A stretch of DNA of 64,000 nt from Archivesica marissinica (GCA_014843695.1 CM026390.1:8107386-8171385), one strand, 5' to 3'; shown: positions 23,416 through 36,699, counted from the first letter of the stretch. Made by a program: numbers and translations. Notes: generated from the sequence alone by a model not told the origin.

Positions 23416-26400
23416 CTAGCGTGTAAAGGGTTAATGTATGCATTTTATCTGCCGCTAGCGTGTAAATGGTTAATGTATGCATTTTATCTGCCGCTAGCGT
23501 GTAACGGGTTAATGTATGCATTTTATCTGCTGCTAGCGTGTAAAGGGTTAATGTATGCATTTTATCTGCAGCTAGCGTGTAAAGGGTTAATGTATGCATT
23601 TTATCTGCTGCTATGTGTAAAGGTTTAATGTATGCATTTTATCTGCTGCTAGCATGTAAAGGGTTAATGTATGCATTTTATCTGCTGCTAGCTTGTAACG
23701 GGTTAATGTATGCATTTATCTGCTGCTAGCGTGTAAAGGGTTAATGTATGCATTTATCTGCTGCTAGCGTGTAAAGGGTTAATGTATGCATTTTATCTGC
23801 TGCTAGCATGTAAAGGGTTAATGTATGCATTTTATCTGCCGCTAGCGTGTAACGGGTTAATGTATGCATTTTATCTGCTGCTAGCATGAAAAGGGTTAAT
23901 GTATGCATTTTATCTGCTGCTAGTGTGTAAAGGGTTAATGTATGCATTTTATCTGCCGCTAGCGTGTAAAGGGTTAATATATGCATTTTATTTACCGATA
24001 GCGTGTAAAGGGTAATGTATGCATTTTATCTGCCGCTAGTGTGTAATGGGTTAATGTATGCATTTTATCTGCCGCTAGCGTGTAACGGGTTAATGTATGC
24101 ATTTTATCTGCCGCTAGTGTGTAATGGGTTAATGTATGCATTTTATCTGCCGCTAGTGTGTAATGGGTTAATGTATGCATTTTATCTGCCGCTAGTGTGT
24201 AATGGGTTAATGTATGCATTTTATCTGCCGCTAGCGTGTAAAGGGTTAATGTATGCATTTTATCTGCTGCTAGCGTGTAAAGGGTTAATGTATACATTTT
24301 ATCTGCTGCTAGTGTGTAAGGGTTAATGTATGCATTTTATCTGCCGCTAGCGTGTGTAAAGGTTAATGTATGCATTTTATCTGCCGCTAGTGTATAAAGG
24401 GTTAATGTATGCATTTTATCTGCCGCTAGTGTGTAAGGGTTTAATGTATGCATTTTATCTGCCGCTAGCATGTAAAGGGTTTAATGTATGCATTTTATCT
24501 GCCGCTAGCGTGTAAAGGGTTAATGTATGCATTTTATCTGCTGCTTGTGTGTAATGGGTTAATGTATGCATTTTATCTGCTGCTAGCGTGTAAAGGGTTA
24601 ATGTATGCATTTTATCTGCCGCTAGCATGTAAAGGGTTAATGTATGCATTTTATATGCCGCTAGCGTGTAAAGGGTTAATGTATGCATTTTATCTGCTGC
24701 TAGCGTGTAAAGGGTTAATGTATGCATTTTATCTGCTGCTAGTGTGTAAAGGGTTAATGTATGCATTGTATCTGCTGCTAGCATGTAAAGGGTTAATGTA
24801 TGCATTTTATCTGCCGCTAGCGTGTAAAGGGTTAATGTATGCATTTTATCTGCTGCTAGCGTGTAAAGGGTTAATGTATGCATTTTATCTGCTGCTAGTG
24901 TGTAAAGGGTTAATGTATGCATTTTATCTGCTGCTAGCGTGTAAAGGGTTAATGTATGCATTTTATCTGCTGCTAGTGTGTAAAGGGTTAATGTATGCAT
25001 TGTATCTGCTGCTAGCATGTAAAGGGTTAATGTATGCATTTTATCTGCTGCTAGCGTGTAAAGGGTTAATGTATACATTTTATCTGCTGCTAGTGTGTAA
25101 AGGGTTAATGTATGCATTTTATCTGCCGCTAGCGTGTAAAGGGTTAATGTATGCATTTTATCTGCCGCTAGTGTATAAAGGGTTAATGTATGCATTTTAT
25201 CTGCCGCTAGTGTGTAAAGGTTTAATGTATGCATTTTATCTGCCGCTAGCATGTAAAGGGTTAATGTATGCATTTTATCTGCTGCTAGCATGTAAAGGGT
25301 TAATGTATGCATTTTATCTGCTGCTAACGTGTAACGGGTTAATGTATGCATTTTATCTGCTGCTAGTGTGTAAAGGGTTAATGTATGCATTTTATTTACC
25401 GATAGCGTGTAAAGGGTTAATGCATGCATTTTATCTGCCGCTAGCTTGTAAAGGGTTAATGTATGCATTTTATCTGCTGCTAGCGTGTAAAGGGTTAATG
25501 TATGCATTTATCTGCTGCTAGCGTGTAAAGGGTTAATGTATGCATTTTATCTGCTGCTAGCATGTAAAGGGTTAATGTATGCATTTTATCTGCCGCTAGC
25601 GTGTAACGGGTTAATGTATGCATTTTATCTGCTGCTAGCATGAAAAGGGTTAATGTATGCATTTTATCTGCTGCTAGCGTGTAAGGGTTAATGTATGCAT
25701 TTTATCTGCCGCTAGCGTGTAAAGGGTTAATATATGCATTTTATTTACCGATAGCGTGTAAAGGGTAATGTATGCATTTTATCTGCCGCTAGTGTGTAAT
25801 GGGTTAATGTATGCATTTTATCTGCTGCTAGCGTGTAAAGGGTTAATGTATGCATTTTATCTGCCGCTAGCGTGTAACGGGTTAATGTATGCATTTTATC
25901 TGCTGCTAGCATGTAAAGGGTTAATGTATGCATTTTATCTGCTACTAGCATGTAAAGGGTTAATGTATGCATTTTATATGCCGCTAGCGTGTAAAGGGTT
26001 AATGTATGCATTTTATCTGCTGCTAGCGTGTAAAGGGTTAATGTATGCATTTTATCTGCTGCTAGCATGTAAAGGGTTAATGTATGCATTTTATCTGCTA
26101 CTAGCATGTAAAGGGTTAATGTATGCATTTTATCTGCTGCTAGCATGTAAAGGGTTAATGTATGCATTTTATCTGCTACTAGCATGAAAAGGGTTAATGT
26201 ATGCATTTTATATGCCGCTAGCGTGTACAGGGTTAATGTATGCATTTTATCTGCTGCTTGCGTGTAAAGGGTTAATGTATGCATTTTATCTGCTGCTAGT
26301 GTGTAAAGGGTTAATGTATGCATTTTATCTGCTGCTAGTGTGTAAAGGGTTAATGTATGCATTTTATCTGCTGCTAGTGTGTAAAGGGTTAATGTATGCA

Positions 26401-28720
26401 TTTTATCTGCTGCTAGCATGTAAAGGGTTAATGCATGCATTTTATCTGCCGCTAGCGTGTAAATGGTTAATGTATGCATTTTATCTGCCGCTAGCGTGTA
26501 AAGGGTTAATGTATGCATTTTATCTGCTGCTAGCGTGTAAAGGGTTAATGTATGCATGTTGTCTGCTGCTAGTGTGTAAAGGGTTAATGTATGCATTTTA
26601 TCTGCTGCTAGCGTGTAAAGGGTTAATGTATGCATTTTATCTGCTGCTAGCGTGTAAAGGGTTAATGTATGCATTTTATCTGCTGCTAGCATGTAAAGGG
26701 TTAATGTATGCATTTTATCTGCTGCTAGCTTGTAACGGGTTAATGTATGCATTTATCTGCTGCTAGCGTGTAAAGGGTTAATGTATGCATTTATCTGCTG
26801 CTAGCGTGTAAAGGGTTAATGTATGCATTTTATCTGCTGCTAGCATGTAAAGGGTTAATGTATGCATTTTATCTGCTGCTAGTGTGTAAAGGGTTAATGT
26901 ATGCATTTTATCTCTGCTAGCGTGTAAAGGGTTTATGTATGCATTTTATCTGCTGCTAGCGTGTAAAGGGTTAATGTATGCATATTATCGGCTGTTAGTG
27001 TGTAAAGGGTTAATGTATGCATTTTATTTACTGCTAGTGTGTAAAGGGTTAATGTATGCATTTTATCTGCTGCTAGCATGTACAGGGTTAATGTATGCAT
27101 TTTATCTGCTGCTAGTGTGTAAAGGGTTAATGTATGCATTGTATCTGCCGCTAGCATGTAAAGGGTTAATGTATGAATTTTATCTGCTGCTAGTGTGTAA
27201 AGGGTTAATGTATGCATTGTATCTGCTGCTAGCATGTAAAGGGTTAATGTATGCATTTTATCTGCCGCTAGCGTGTAAAGGGTTAATGTATGCATTTTAT
27301 CTGCCGCTAGTGTGTAATGGGTTAATGTATGCATTTTATCTGCTGCTAGCGTGTAAAGGGTTAATGTATGCATTTTATCTGCCGCTAGCGTGTAACGGGT
27401 TAATGTATGCATTTTATCTGCTGCTAGCGTGTAAAGGGTTAATGTATGCATTTTATCTGCTGCTAGCGTGTAAAGGGTTAATGTATGCATTTTATCTGCT
27501 GCTAGCGTGTAAAGGGTTAATGTATGCATTTTATCTGCTACTAGCATGTAAAGGGTTAATGTATGCATTATATATGCCGCTAGCGTGTACAGGGTTAATG
27601 TATGCATTTTATCTGCTGCTTGCGTGTAAAGGGTTAATGTATGCATTTTATCTGCCGCTAGTGTATAAAGGGTTAATGTATGCATTTTATCTGCCGCTAG
27701 TGTGTAAAGGTTTAATGTATGCATTTTATCTGCCGCTAGCATGTAAAGGGTTAATGTATGCATTTTATCTGCTGCTAGCATGTAAAGGGTTAATGTATGC
27801 ATTTTATCTGCTGCTAACGTGTAACGGGTTAATGTATGCATTTTATCTGCTGCTAGTGTGTAAAGGGTTAATGTATGCATTTTATTTACCGATAGCGTGT
27901 AAAGGGTTAATGCATGCATTTTATCTGCCGCTAGCTTGTAAAGGGTTAATGTATGCATTTTATCTGCTGCTAGCGTGTAAAACGGTTAATGTATGCATTT
28001 TATCTGCTGCTAGTGTGTAAAGGGTTAATGTATGCATTTTATCTGCTGCTAGCATGTAAAGGGTTAATTTTATCTGCCGCTAGCATGTAAAGGGTTAATG
28101 TATGCATTTTATCTGCCGCTAGCATGTAAAGGGTTAATGTATGCATTTTATCTGCCGCTAGCGTGTAAAGGGTTAATGTATGCATTTTATCTGCCGCTAG
28201 CATGTAAAGGGTTAATGTATGCATTTTATCTGCCGCTAGCGTGTAAAGGGTTAATGTATGCATTTTATCTGCCGCTACCGTGTAAAGGGTTAATGTATGC
28301 ATTTTATCTGCTGCTAGTGTTGTATGCATTTTATCTGCCGCTAGCATGTAAAGGGTTAATGTATGCATTTTATCTGCCGCTAGCATGTAAAGGGTTAATG
28401 TATGCATTTTATCTGCCGCTAGCGTGTAAAGGGTTAATGTATGCATTTTATCTGCTGCTAGCGTGTAAAGGGTTAATGTATGCATTTTATCTGCTGCTAG
28501 CGTGTAAAGGGTTAATGTATGTATTTTATCTGCTGCTAGTGTGCAAAGGGTTAATGTATGCATTTTATCTGCTGCTAGCGTGTAAAGGGTTAATGTATGC
28601 ATTTTATCTGCTGCTAGTGTGTAAAGGGTTAATGTATGCATTTTATCTGCTGCTAGTGTGTAAAGGGTTAATGTATGCATTTTATCTGCTGCTAGTGTGT
28701 AAAGGGTTAATGTATGCATT
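23416..28720. repeat. 39-bp minisatellite array, open on both strands
   Basis: About 135 copies of a 39-bp unit with GGGTTAATGTATGCATTTTA and TCTGCTGCTAGCGTGTAAA. The length is a multiple of 3 and the unit lacks stops in one frame on each strand, giving 13-residue periods (minus MHTLTLYTLAADK, plus MYAFYLLLACKGL) over more than 300 codons. Single-base slips break every frame, as expected of DNA-level evolution. Higher-order copies are visible, with offsets of about 1752 bp (TTTATTTACCGATAGCG at 23990 and 25742) and about 2490 bp (25162 and 27652). Confidence 0.96.
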
Positions 28721-28778
28721 TTTTGAGCGGATACATTTCACTGAACTGGAATACATTTATGAAACATGAAAATTCAAT

Positions 28779-28952
28779 AATTTACTACATGGTGTTACAG
28801 TAATTTACATGGTGTTACAGTAATTTACTACATGGTGTTACAGTAATTTACTACATGGTGTTACAGTAATTTACATGGTGTTACAGTAATTTACTACATG
28901 GTGTTACAGTAATTTACATGGTGTTACAGTAATTTACTACATGATTACAGTA
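28779..28952. repeat. 20/23-bp array
   Basis: About eight copies of AATTTACTACATGGTGTTAC plus AGT, alternating with a shorter form lacking CTA. Short and long forms are interspersed. Confidence 0.93.
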
Positions 28953-29619
28953 ATTTGAAAATATTTATCATGCTGTTATTTATCGGCGAATAAAACACGG
29001 TGTGGAGTTCTGATGTATAGGAACCACATAGGCCTACACAGCAAGACAAATAGTATTTCCGTTCTAACATGACCCATATAATGCTACGAACAAATAAAAT
29101 TTAATGTGTGTGTTGTTTTATCTATTATAAATACAAATAAAGAACATTCCTTTGATAACCCTCTACTCAAGGAGAAGTGAGACAACCCTATCTGTATCTG
29201 TTTATTCTAATTTCTATCCCATCCACTTCAGAATCTACAATCTACTTTTCCCTAATTTACATCAAAAACAGAATTCAATGATGCAATCAACTTTTATTCT
29301 GCTCACAAAAATTATACATTCTGTAACAGTATATTAATTGGACATGTTTACATTTGTACAACAATAGCACTTTATAACGAGGTACTACCATTACTCACCA
29401 TGCTATAAATGTTCATTCGGTAAATTATAAATCTATCCTCTATAAACAACATATCCTCAACGTATTTATGCAATAAACTAACACAGGTACAAATATAATT
29501 ATTATTACAAATCATAAGCCGTTTCCAGGAAATAATGATTACAATCATAAGCCGTTTCCAGGAAATTTAAATGTTGGGTAAATATTTTGTACATGGGTAC
29601 CAAACAGCCTGTTGTGTAC
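28953..29619. other. AT-rich spacer, no gene accepted
   Basis: About 670 bp. A 61-codon plus-strand frame (29152-29337) has no motifs. A 25-bp tandem-like duplication (AATCATAAGCCGTTTCCAGG) occurs at about 29512 and 29543. Nothing else is seen. Confidence 0.5.
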
Positions 29620-29767
29620 TTGTTTGGCTATATGGTGGATAGCACATTGGATTGTCAATTCAGAGCTCACCAGTTTGACCAGACACCATAACAGAACAGT
29701 GTTTGGGATGGGATAATGAACAGAGATCTACATGTCGGCACTATACACTGGTCATATAAAAGCCCAA
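29620..29767 (+). mobile_element. tRNA-like SINE 5' part feeding the 50-bp array
   Basis: TGGCTATATGGTGGATAGCA and CAGTTTGACCAG resemble degenerate box A and box B. The following body (GGTCATATAAAAGCCCAAGG) passes directly into the first unit of the 50-bp array. The array unit ends in GTACATTGCATTATCC, similar to GTATCATTGCACTATCC of SINE family T. The SINE identity is an inference. Confidence 0.5.
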
Positions 29768-30968
29768 GGGATGAGTGTGGAATTAGTAAATCTTCTGTAC
29801 ATTGCATTATCCATCAAGGAATGAGTGTGGAATTAGTAAATCTTCTGTACATTGCATTATCCATCAAGGGATGAGTGTGGAATTAGTAAATCTTCTGTAC
29901 ATTGCATTATCCATCAAGGGATGAGTGTGGAATTAGTAAATCTTCTGTACATTGCATTATCCATCAAGGGATGAGTGTGGAATTAGTAAATCTTCTGTAC
30001 ATTGCATTATCCATCAAGGGATGAGTGTGGAATTAGTAAATCTTCTGTACATTGCATTATCCATCAAGGGATGAGTGTGGAATTAGTAAATCTTCTGTAC
30101 ATTGCATTATCCATCAAGGGATGAGTGTAGAATTAGTAAATCTTCTGTACATTGCATTATCCATCAAGGGATGAGTGTGGAATTAGTAAATCTTCTGTAC
30201 ATTGCATTATCCATCAAGGGATGAGTGTAGAATTAGTAAATCTTCTGTACATTGCATTATCCATCAAGGGATGAGTGTGGAATTAGTAAATCTTCTGTAC
30301 ATTGCATTATCCATCAAGGGATGAGTGTAGAATTAGTAAATCTTCTGTACATTGCATTATCCATCAAGGGATGAGTGTGGAATTAGTAAATCTTCTGTAC
30401 ATTGCATTATCCATCAAGGGATGCGTGTGGAATTAGTAAATCTTCTGTACATTGCATTATCCATCAAGGGATGAGTGTGGAATTAGTAAATCTTCTGTAC
30501 ATTGCATTATCCATCAAGGGATGCGTGTGGAATTAGTAAATCTTCTGTACATTGCATTATCCATCAAGGGATGCGTGTGGAATTAGTAAATCTTCTGTAC
30601 ATTGCATTATCCATCAAGGGATGCGTGTGGAATTAGTAAATCTTCTGTACATTGCATTATCCATCAAGGGATGCGTGTGGAATTAGTAAATCTTCTGTAC
30701 ATTGCATTATCCATCAAGGGATGCGTGTGGAATTAGTAAATCTTCTGTACATTGCATTATCCATCAAGGGATGCGTGTGGAATTAGTAAATCTTCTGTAC
30801 ATTGCATTATCCATCAAGGGATGAGTGTGGAATTAGTAAATCTTCTGTACATTGCATTATCCATCAAGGGATGAGTGTGGAATTAGTAAATCTTCTGTAC
30901 ATTGCATTATCCATCAAGGGATGCGTATGGAATTAGTAAATCTTCTGTACATTGCATTATCCTTCAAA
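29768..30968. repeat. 50-bp minisatellite, highly homogeneous
   Basis: Twenty-four copies of an exactly 50-bp unit: GGGATGAGTGTGGAATTAGT then AAATCTTCTGTACATTGCAT then TATCCATCAA. Only a few positions vary: GAGTG or GCGTG, and GTGTGG or GTGTAG. The GCGTG form clusters at 30421-30780. The low divergence indicates recent amplification. Confidence 0.97.
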
Positions 30969-31041
30969 ACAATAAAATAGCCAATATACTTTTATCCACA
31001 TCATCCTGAATAATCAGGGATGATATTTTTGGTCGATGGGT

Positions 31042-34000
31042 CATTGTATACATTCAGCTACTTCCTAGCATAATTATGCTATTTCCTTGCATACATTAAA
31101 CTTCTCCCTTGCATACATTAAACGCCTTCCTTGCATACATTAATCTCCTTCCTAGCATACATTAAACTCCTTCATTGCATACATTAAACTCCTTCCTTGC
31201 ATACATTTAACATTTCCTTGCATACATTAAACTCCTTCCTTGCAAAATTAAGCTTCCCCCTTGCATACATTAAACATTTCCTTGTATACATTCAACTACT
31301 TCCTTGCAAAATTAAACTCCTTCCTTGCATACATTAAACTCCTTCCTTGCATACATTAAACTCCTTCCTTGCTTACATTAAGCTCCTTCCTTGTATACAT
31401 TAAACTCCTTCCTTGCATACATTAAACTACTTCCTTGCAAAATTAAACTCCTTCCTTGCATACATTAAACTCCTTCCTTGCATACATTCAACTACTTCCT
31501 TGCAAAATTAAACTCCTTCCTTGCATACATTAAACTCCTTCCTTGCATACATTAAACTCCTTCCTTGCATACATTAAGCTCCTTCCTTGTATACATTAAA
31601 CTCCTTCCTTGCATACATTAAACTACTTCCTTGCAAAATTAAACTCCTTCCTTGCATACATTAAACTCCTTCCTTGCATACATTAAACTCCTTCCTTGCA
31701 TACATTAAAACTCCTTCCTTGCATACATTAAACATTCCCTTGCATACATTAAACTCCTTCCTTGCAAAATTAAACTCCTTCCTTGCATACATTAAGCTCC
31801 TTCCTTGCATACATTAAACTCCATCCTTGTATACATTAAAACCCTTCCTTGCATACATTAAACTCCTTCCGTGCATACATTAAACTCCTTCCTTGCATAC
31901 ATTAAACATTCCCTTGAATACATTAAACTCCTTCCTTGCAAAATTAAACTCCTTCCTTGCATACATTAAGCTCCTTCCTTGCATACATTAAACTCCTTCC
32001 TTGCATACATTAAACTCCTCCTTGCAAAATTAAACTCCTTCCTTGCATACATTAAACTCCTTCCTTGCATACATTAAACTCCTTCCTTGCATACATTAAA
32101 ACTCCTTCCTTGCATACATTAAACTCCTTCTGTGCATACATTAAACTCCTTCCTTGCATACATGAAACTCCTTCCTTGCATACATTAAAACTCCTTCCTT
32201 GCATACATTAAACTCCTTCCTTGCATACATTAAACTCCTTCCTTGTATACATTAAACTCCTTCCTTGCATACATTAAACATTCCCGTGCATACATTAAAC
32301 TCCTTCCTTGCAAAATTAAGCTTCCCTCTTGCATACATTAAACATTTCCTTGTATACATTCAACTACTTCCTTGCAAAATTAAACTCCTTTCTTGCATAC
32401 ATTAAACTCCTTCCTTGCATAATTAAACTCCTTCCTTGCATACATTAAAACTCCTTCCTTGCATACATTAAACTCCTTCCGTGCATACATTAAACTCCTT
32501 CCTTGCATACATTAAACATTCCCTTGCATACATTAAACATTCCCTTGCATACATTAAACATTTCCTTGCATACATTAAACATTCCCTTGCATACATTAAA
32601 CTCCTTCCTTGCAAAATTAAGCTTCCCCCTTGCATACATTAAACATTTCCTTGTATACATTCAACTACTTCCTTGCAAAATTAAACTCCTTCCTTGCATA
32701 CATTAAACTCCTTCCTTGCATACATTAAAACTCCTTCCTTGCATACATTAAACTCCTTCCGTGCATACATTAAACTCCTTCCTTGCATACATTAAACTCC
32801 TTCCTTGCAAAATTAAACTACTTCCTTGCAAAATTAAACTCCTTCCTTGCATACATTAAACTCCTTCCTTGCATACATTAAACTCCTTCCTTGCATACAT
32901 TAAAACTCCTTCCTTGCATACATTAAACTCCTTCCGTGCATACATTAAACTCCTTCCTTGCATACATTTAACATTCCCTTGAATACATTAAACTCCTTCC
33001 TTGCAAAATTAAACTCCTTCCTTGCATACATTAAGCTCCTTCCTTGCATACATTAAACTCCTTCCTTGCATACATTAAACTCCTTCCTTGCATACATTAA
33101 AACTCCTTCCTTGCATATATTAAACTCCTTCCGTGCATACATTAAACTCCTTCCTTGCATACATTAAACATTCCCTTGAATACATTAAACTCCTTCCTTT
33201 CAACATAAAACTCCTTACTTGCATACATTAAGCTCCTTCCTTGCATACATTAAACTCCTTCCTTGCATACATTAAACTCCTTCCTTGCATACATTAAACA
33301 TTCCCTTGCATACATTAAACTCCTTCCTTGCATACATTAAGCTCCTTCCTTGCATACATTAAATTCCTTCCTTGTATACATTAAACTCCTTCCTTGCATA
33401 CATTAAACTACTTCCTTGCAAAATTAATCTCCTTCCTTGCATACATTAAACTCCTTCCTTGCATACATTAAACTCCTTCCTTGCATACATTAAAACTCCT
33501 TCCTTGCATACATTATACTCCTTCCTTGTATACATTAAACTCCTTCCTTGCATACATTAAACTCCTTCCTTGCATACATTAAACATTCCCTTGCATACAT
33601 TAAACAATTCCTTGCATACATTAAACATTCCCTTGCATACATTAAACTACCTCCTTGCAAAATTAAACTCCTTCCTTGCATACATTAAACTCCTTCCTTG
33701 CTATGTAAACTCCTTCCTTGCATACATTAAAACTCCTTCCTTGCATACATTAAACTCCTTCCGTGCATACATTAAACTCCTTCCGTGCATACATTAAACT
33801 CCTTCCTTGCATACATTAAGCTCCTTCCTTGCATACATTAAACTCCTTCCTTGCATACATTAAAACTCCTTCCTTGCATATATTAAACTCCTTCCTTGCA
33901 TAAATAAACTCCTTCCTTGCATACATTAATCTCCTTCCTTGCATACATTAAACATTTCCTTGCATACATTAAGCTCCTTCCTTGCATACATTAAACTCCT

Positions 34001-34080
34001 TCCTTGCATACATTAAACTGCTTCCTTGCATACATTAAACATTTCCTTGCATACATTAAACATATCCTTGCATACATTAA
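31042..34080. repeat. 22-bp minisatellite, left part of a split array
   Basis: About 140 copies of ACTCCTTCCTTGCATACATT (plus AA), with shorter units built on TTCCTTGCAAAATTAA and CATTTCCTTGCATACATT. A composite pattern of several unit types recurs. The array stops at 34080 where the hAT element begins and resumes at 36953. Frames such as 32503-32706 are artefacts. Confidence 0.96.
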
Positions 34081-34095
34081 CAGTGTACGACAAAT
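34081..34095 (+). repeat. hAT terminal inverted repeat, left
   Basis: CAGTGTACGACAAAT. It matches the right end perfectly in inverse orientation and marks the element boundary. Confidence 0.92.
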
Positions 34096-34267
34096 TTTTT
34101 AAGGACTTGGTTCTTTTTGATCTGGTTGCCCAGGATTTTGACGTGTTTGTCCAGTATTTTTCTTTCAATTTTCGGTGCGGTTTTGAGCCCAACAATGTTA
34201 TTGTCAATTTATTCAAAGCATGTTTAATTATTTAAGTCAATAATGATTAATATAACACCATGGTCAT

Positions 34268-34371
34268 TCAATTGTCCATAATAGACTGGCCATCTCCGTG
34301 AATTCGCATCAGGGATTCCAATGTGTCCTGGTTCAGCCTGGTTCGTCTAGCTGACTTGATGATTTTCATTG
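34268..34371 (-). CDS. Last exon of the hAT transposase
   Basis: On the minus strand a good acceptor (TGATATATTTTCAG) precedes a 104-bp open segment ending in TGA at 34268-34270. Joined in phase to the donor CAG/GTACTA at 34688/34687, it continues QFS with AMKIIKSARRTRLNQDTLES and LMRIHGDGQS. This matches the usual hAT ending (FSxMKxIKxxxRxRLxxxxLxxLMxI). The 316-bp intron is AT-rich. Unspliced reading gives an abrupt non-homologous tail, which supports splicing. Confidence 0.85.
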
Positions 34372-36699
34372 CTGAAAATATATCATGAAAAAAAGTAAAG
34401 AATAATGTTTGGAAAAGTAATTTTATCAACGACCTTTTATAGGTAATGTATTAGAAACATTGTGAATTTTAATTCTGATGACTTAACCCATGTAAAAAAT
34501 AGTTCTGGTCTTAATGTATCATGTATGATAATCCGGATTGATACTTTAGACACTGCTCATATTATAATTAGGTAAATGAGTAAGAGACGAGTACTTGTTT
34601 TAAGAAGTCAGACATTCTGTTGCAGTTTAAATACAGAATATAAACACAATTTTGTTTTAACTAACTTCCAAATCAATATATTAGTACCTGAAAATTGACG
34701 TTCACATTCGGCAGTGGAAGGTGATATTGTCATCATCAGCTCAATCAGCACAAGGATGTGCTGAATTTCCTGTGGTTGAGATTGCAGGTCACGATATACT
34801 GTGTAGGCGTTGGCATTTTTGCGATGTTTCAACCTATTTTTCAGAACTGTCCATTCTCTTAGCAATTCTTTCCCCTCCTGCTCAGTTAATACTTCTGAAT
34901 AGTGTGTGTTGAGTTCTCGAATTTCTTCTCTGCCATATGAAAGTAGCTCCTTGTCATTGTCTGGCCACAACTTCAAGTTGAAGAACTGAGAAGCTAATCA
35001 GTGGTTTCTCTTGGAAGTTACTAAATCTCTTTGTCAGGTAATGGATGGCACTCTCTAACAGCTTGGTTTTATCACTATCCTCCTTGTATGGTTGTAGTTT
35101 TTGTCCCGTCAGCTTAATTGGCACATCGTTGAGGGATATCACTCCGGTTTCCGAGTTGTAGTTCTTGTAAAAGAACTCACTGTTTTCTGATGCCTCATCC
35201 TTCATGATCGTAAGTTCGTCTGTGAGGTATTGTATGGTTGTTGGTACTTCCATGATTAGTAAGTCTCTCTTTTGGAATTTTGTGGATGTGGCAGTAATGG
35301 CACTCAGGAAGACCATCATGACATGCAGGTACTTCATAAACCGGGCTGACTGTAGCTCGCTCAGTAGTTTCTTTGCCTTTCCTGAAGTCTCAGCCTTCGT
35401 TGAAACTGCTGCCTCTTGCATGTGTCCAATGGTCGCACATAAGTTGTGTGAAATGGCTCGCAGGGCTCTACCCTTACTTGCAACCCATCTTACAGTCTTC
35501 ACCTCTCCATACTGCAATAGGTCTGTCTCTAGGACCTCTGCAATGCTTGTTAGCTCCCTTCTTCGCTTTGGGCTAATTGCGTAGAATTTGTATATGCCCT
35601 TGATTGTGGATTCAAACTTGCTTAGGTAAGTCACCTCTTTCACTGAATCCAGGACTCCGAGCTCAAGCTTGTGGGCAACACAGTGAACTGGAAGTAAGTA
35701 TGGGTGCTTACTTTTCAGCATGGTGCTAACACCAGATCTACATCCCATCATCACAGCTGCTCCATCAAAATTGGCACATATAAGTTTGGGTCCTTCTGTG
35801 TGATTAAGTCCCACATTCTGCATGCCTTTCTCTATGCCACTCAGTACTCCAGCTGCTGTTGCACTCTCCACAGCCTCTATCGATGCTAGCTCTGTGACAG
35901 CAACTCCCTTAAAAACAAAGCGAATAAGGACATTGTACTTTTCAACGATGAAGTAATCTGTTGAACCATCAGCTAACACTGTGACAAACCTGACATTGGT
36001 TGACCTTTGCATTGTGTTGTGTCGCTGTTCCTCTGCGATGCTGAGAAGAAACAGCTTTGCACTCTTTTCAGTGAGGTAGTTGGATCCTATGTCTATGTAG
36101 TCCTTTCATATGTCCTGTCTGTTCTTCATGTGTATTTCCATGTGGGTTTCGTAGTCACTCAACGGCTTGCCTTTCTTGGCGAGAGCATACACCGAGTTGA
36201 ACATGACTTTCAACGTGTTCATATTAATCTGTGCACTTCTCTTGCTAGCCTTGACCAATGGCCCATTCCTGACCAGTTCCTTCCTTTCAGTTTGAGACAT
36301 TGTTTTCCTCCTTGAAGTCTCTGTGGCCTTAATGTGACTAGCTGATCTTTCGTGCTTCTTAAGCGGGTCCACCCTCATGTTCCTGCTGCCAGTAAAGAGA
36401 GGTGACTGCTTGTCGGCCAAACTTGGGTTATCTGTGCACGAGAAACAGTGCATAACACCACAAGCACTATCAGGCTTGCCATTATCTTCGTCTGTATATC
36501 GCAGCCAAGGAAATGTTACTTTCCATGATGCCTGGAATCTCCGAACACGGGTATTTTTGTCATACTCCTTGTCCGTAAACTTGGGGCGTTTCGTCACTTT
36601 AGAATTAGATGATGATGATGATGCAGAACGTTTTTCTGAAGACGAAGGAGACTGCGTTGGTGTTGGTGAATCCACTGACCGGATAATGAAACGATCCAT
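34268..36699 (-). pseudogene. hAT-family transposase (ZNF862-like type), one stop and one frameshift, one intron
   Basis: Start chosen at MDRFIIRSV (36699), a start typical of this type; an in-frame ATG also lies at 36741. In order: a Ser-rich basic N-terminus; a TTF/ZBED-like zinc-finger region (CFSC, then FTGSRNMR and HERSASH); an RNase H-like catalytic part with LADGSTD (about 35973-35953), ANFDGAAVMMG (about 35766) and HCVAHKLEL (about 35685); and the C-terminal dimerisation block SPSTAECERQFS (ends 34688). A TGA at 36106-36108 is in frame, and coding continues past it (KDYIDIGSNYLTEKSA). An extra base near 34981-34985 shifts the frame before FNLKLWPDND. An intron at 34687-34372 leads to a final exon. 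Expected length is about 700 residues, in line with the family. Product as read is non-functional unless the TGA is suppressed or the lesions are assembly errors. Confidence 0.88.

Noticed and set aside
23416..28720. Telomere-type repeat (GGGTTA inside the unit)
   Set aside because: GGGTTA occurs once per 39 bp and never in tandem, so it is not telomeric DNA.
23741..28769. Many 80-360 codon frames on both strands (13-residue repeats)
   Set aside because: Translation of a 39-bp satellite; frames overlap on both strands and are broken by random slips.
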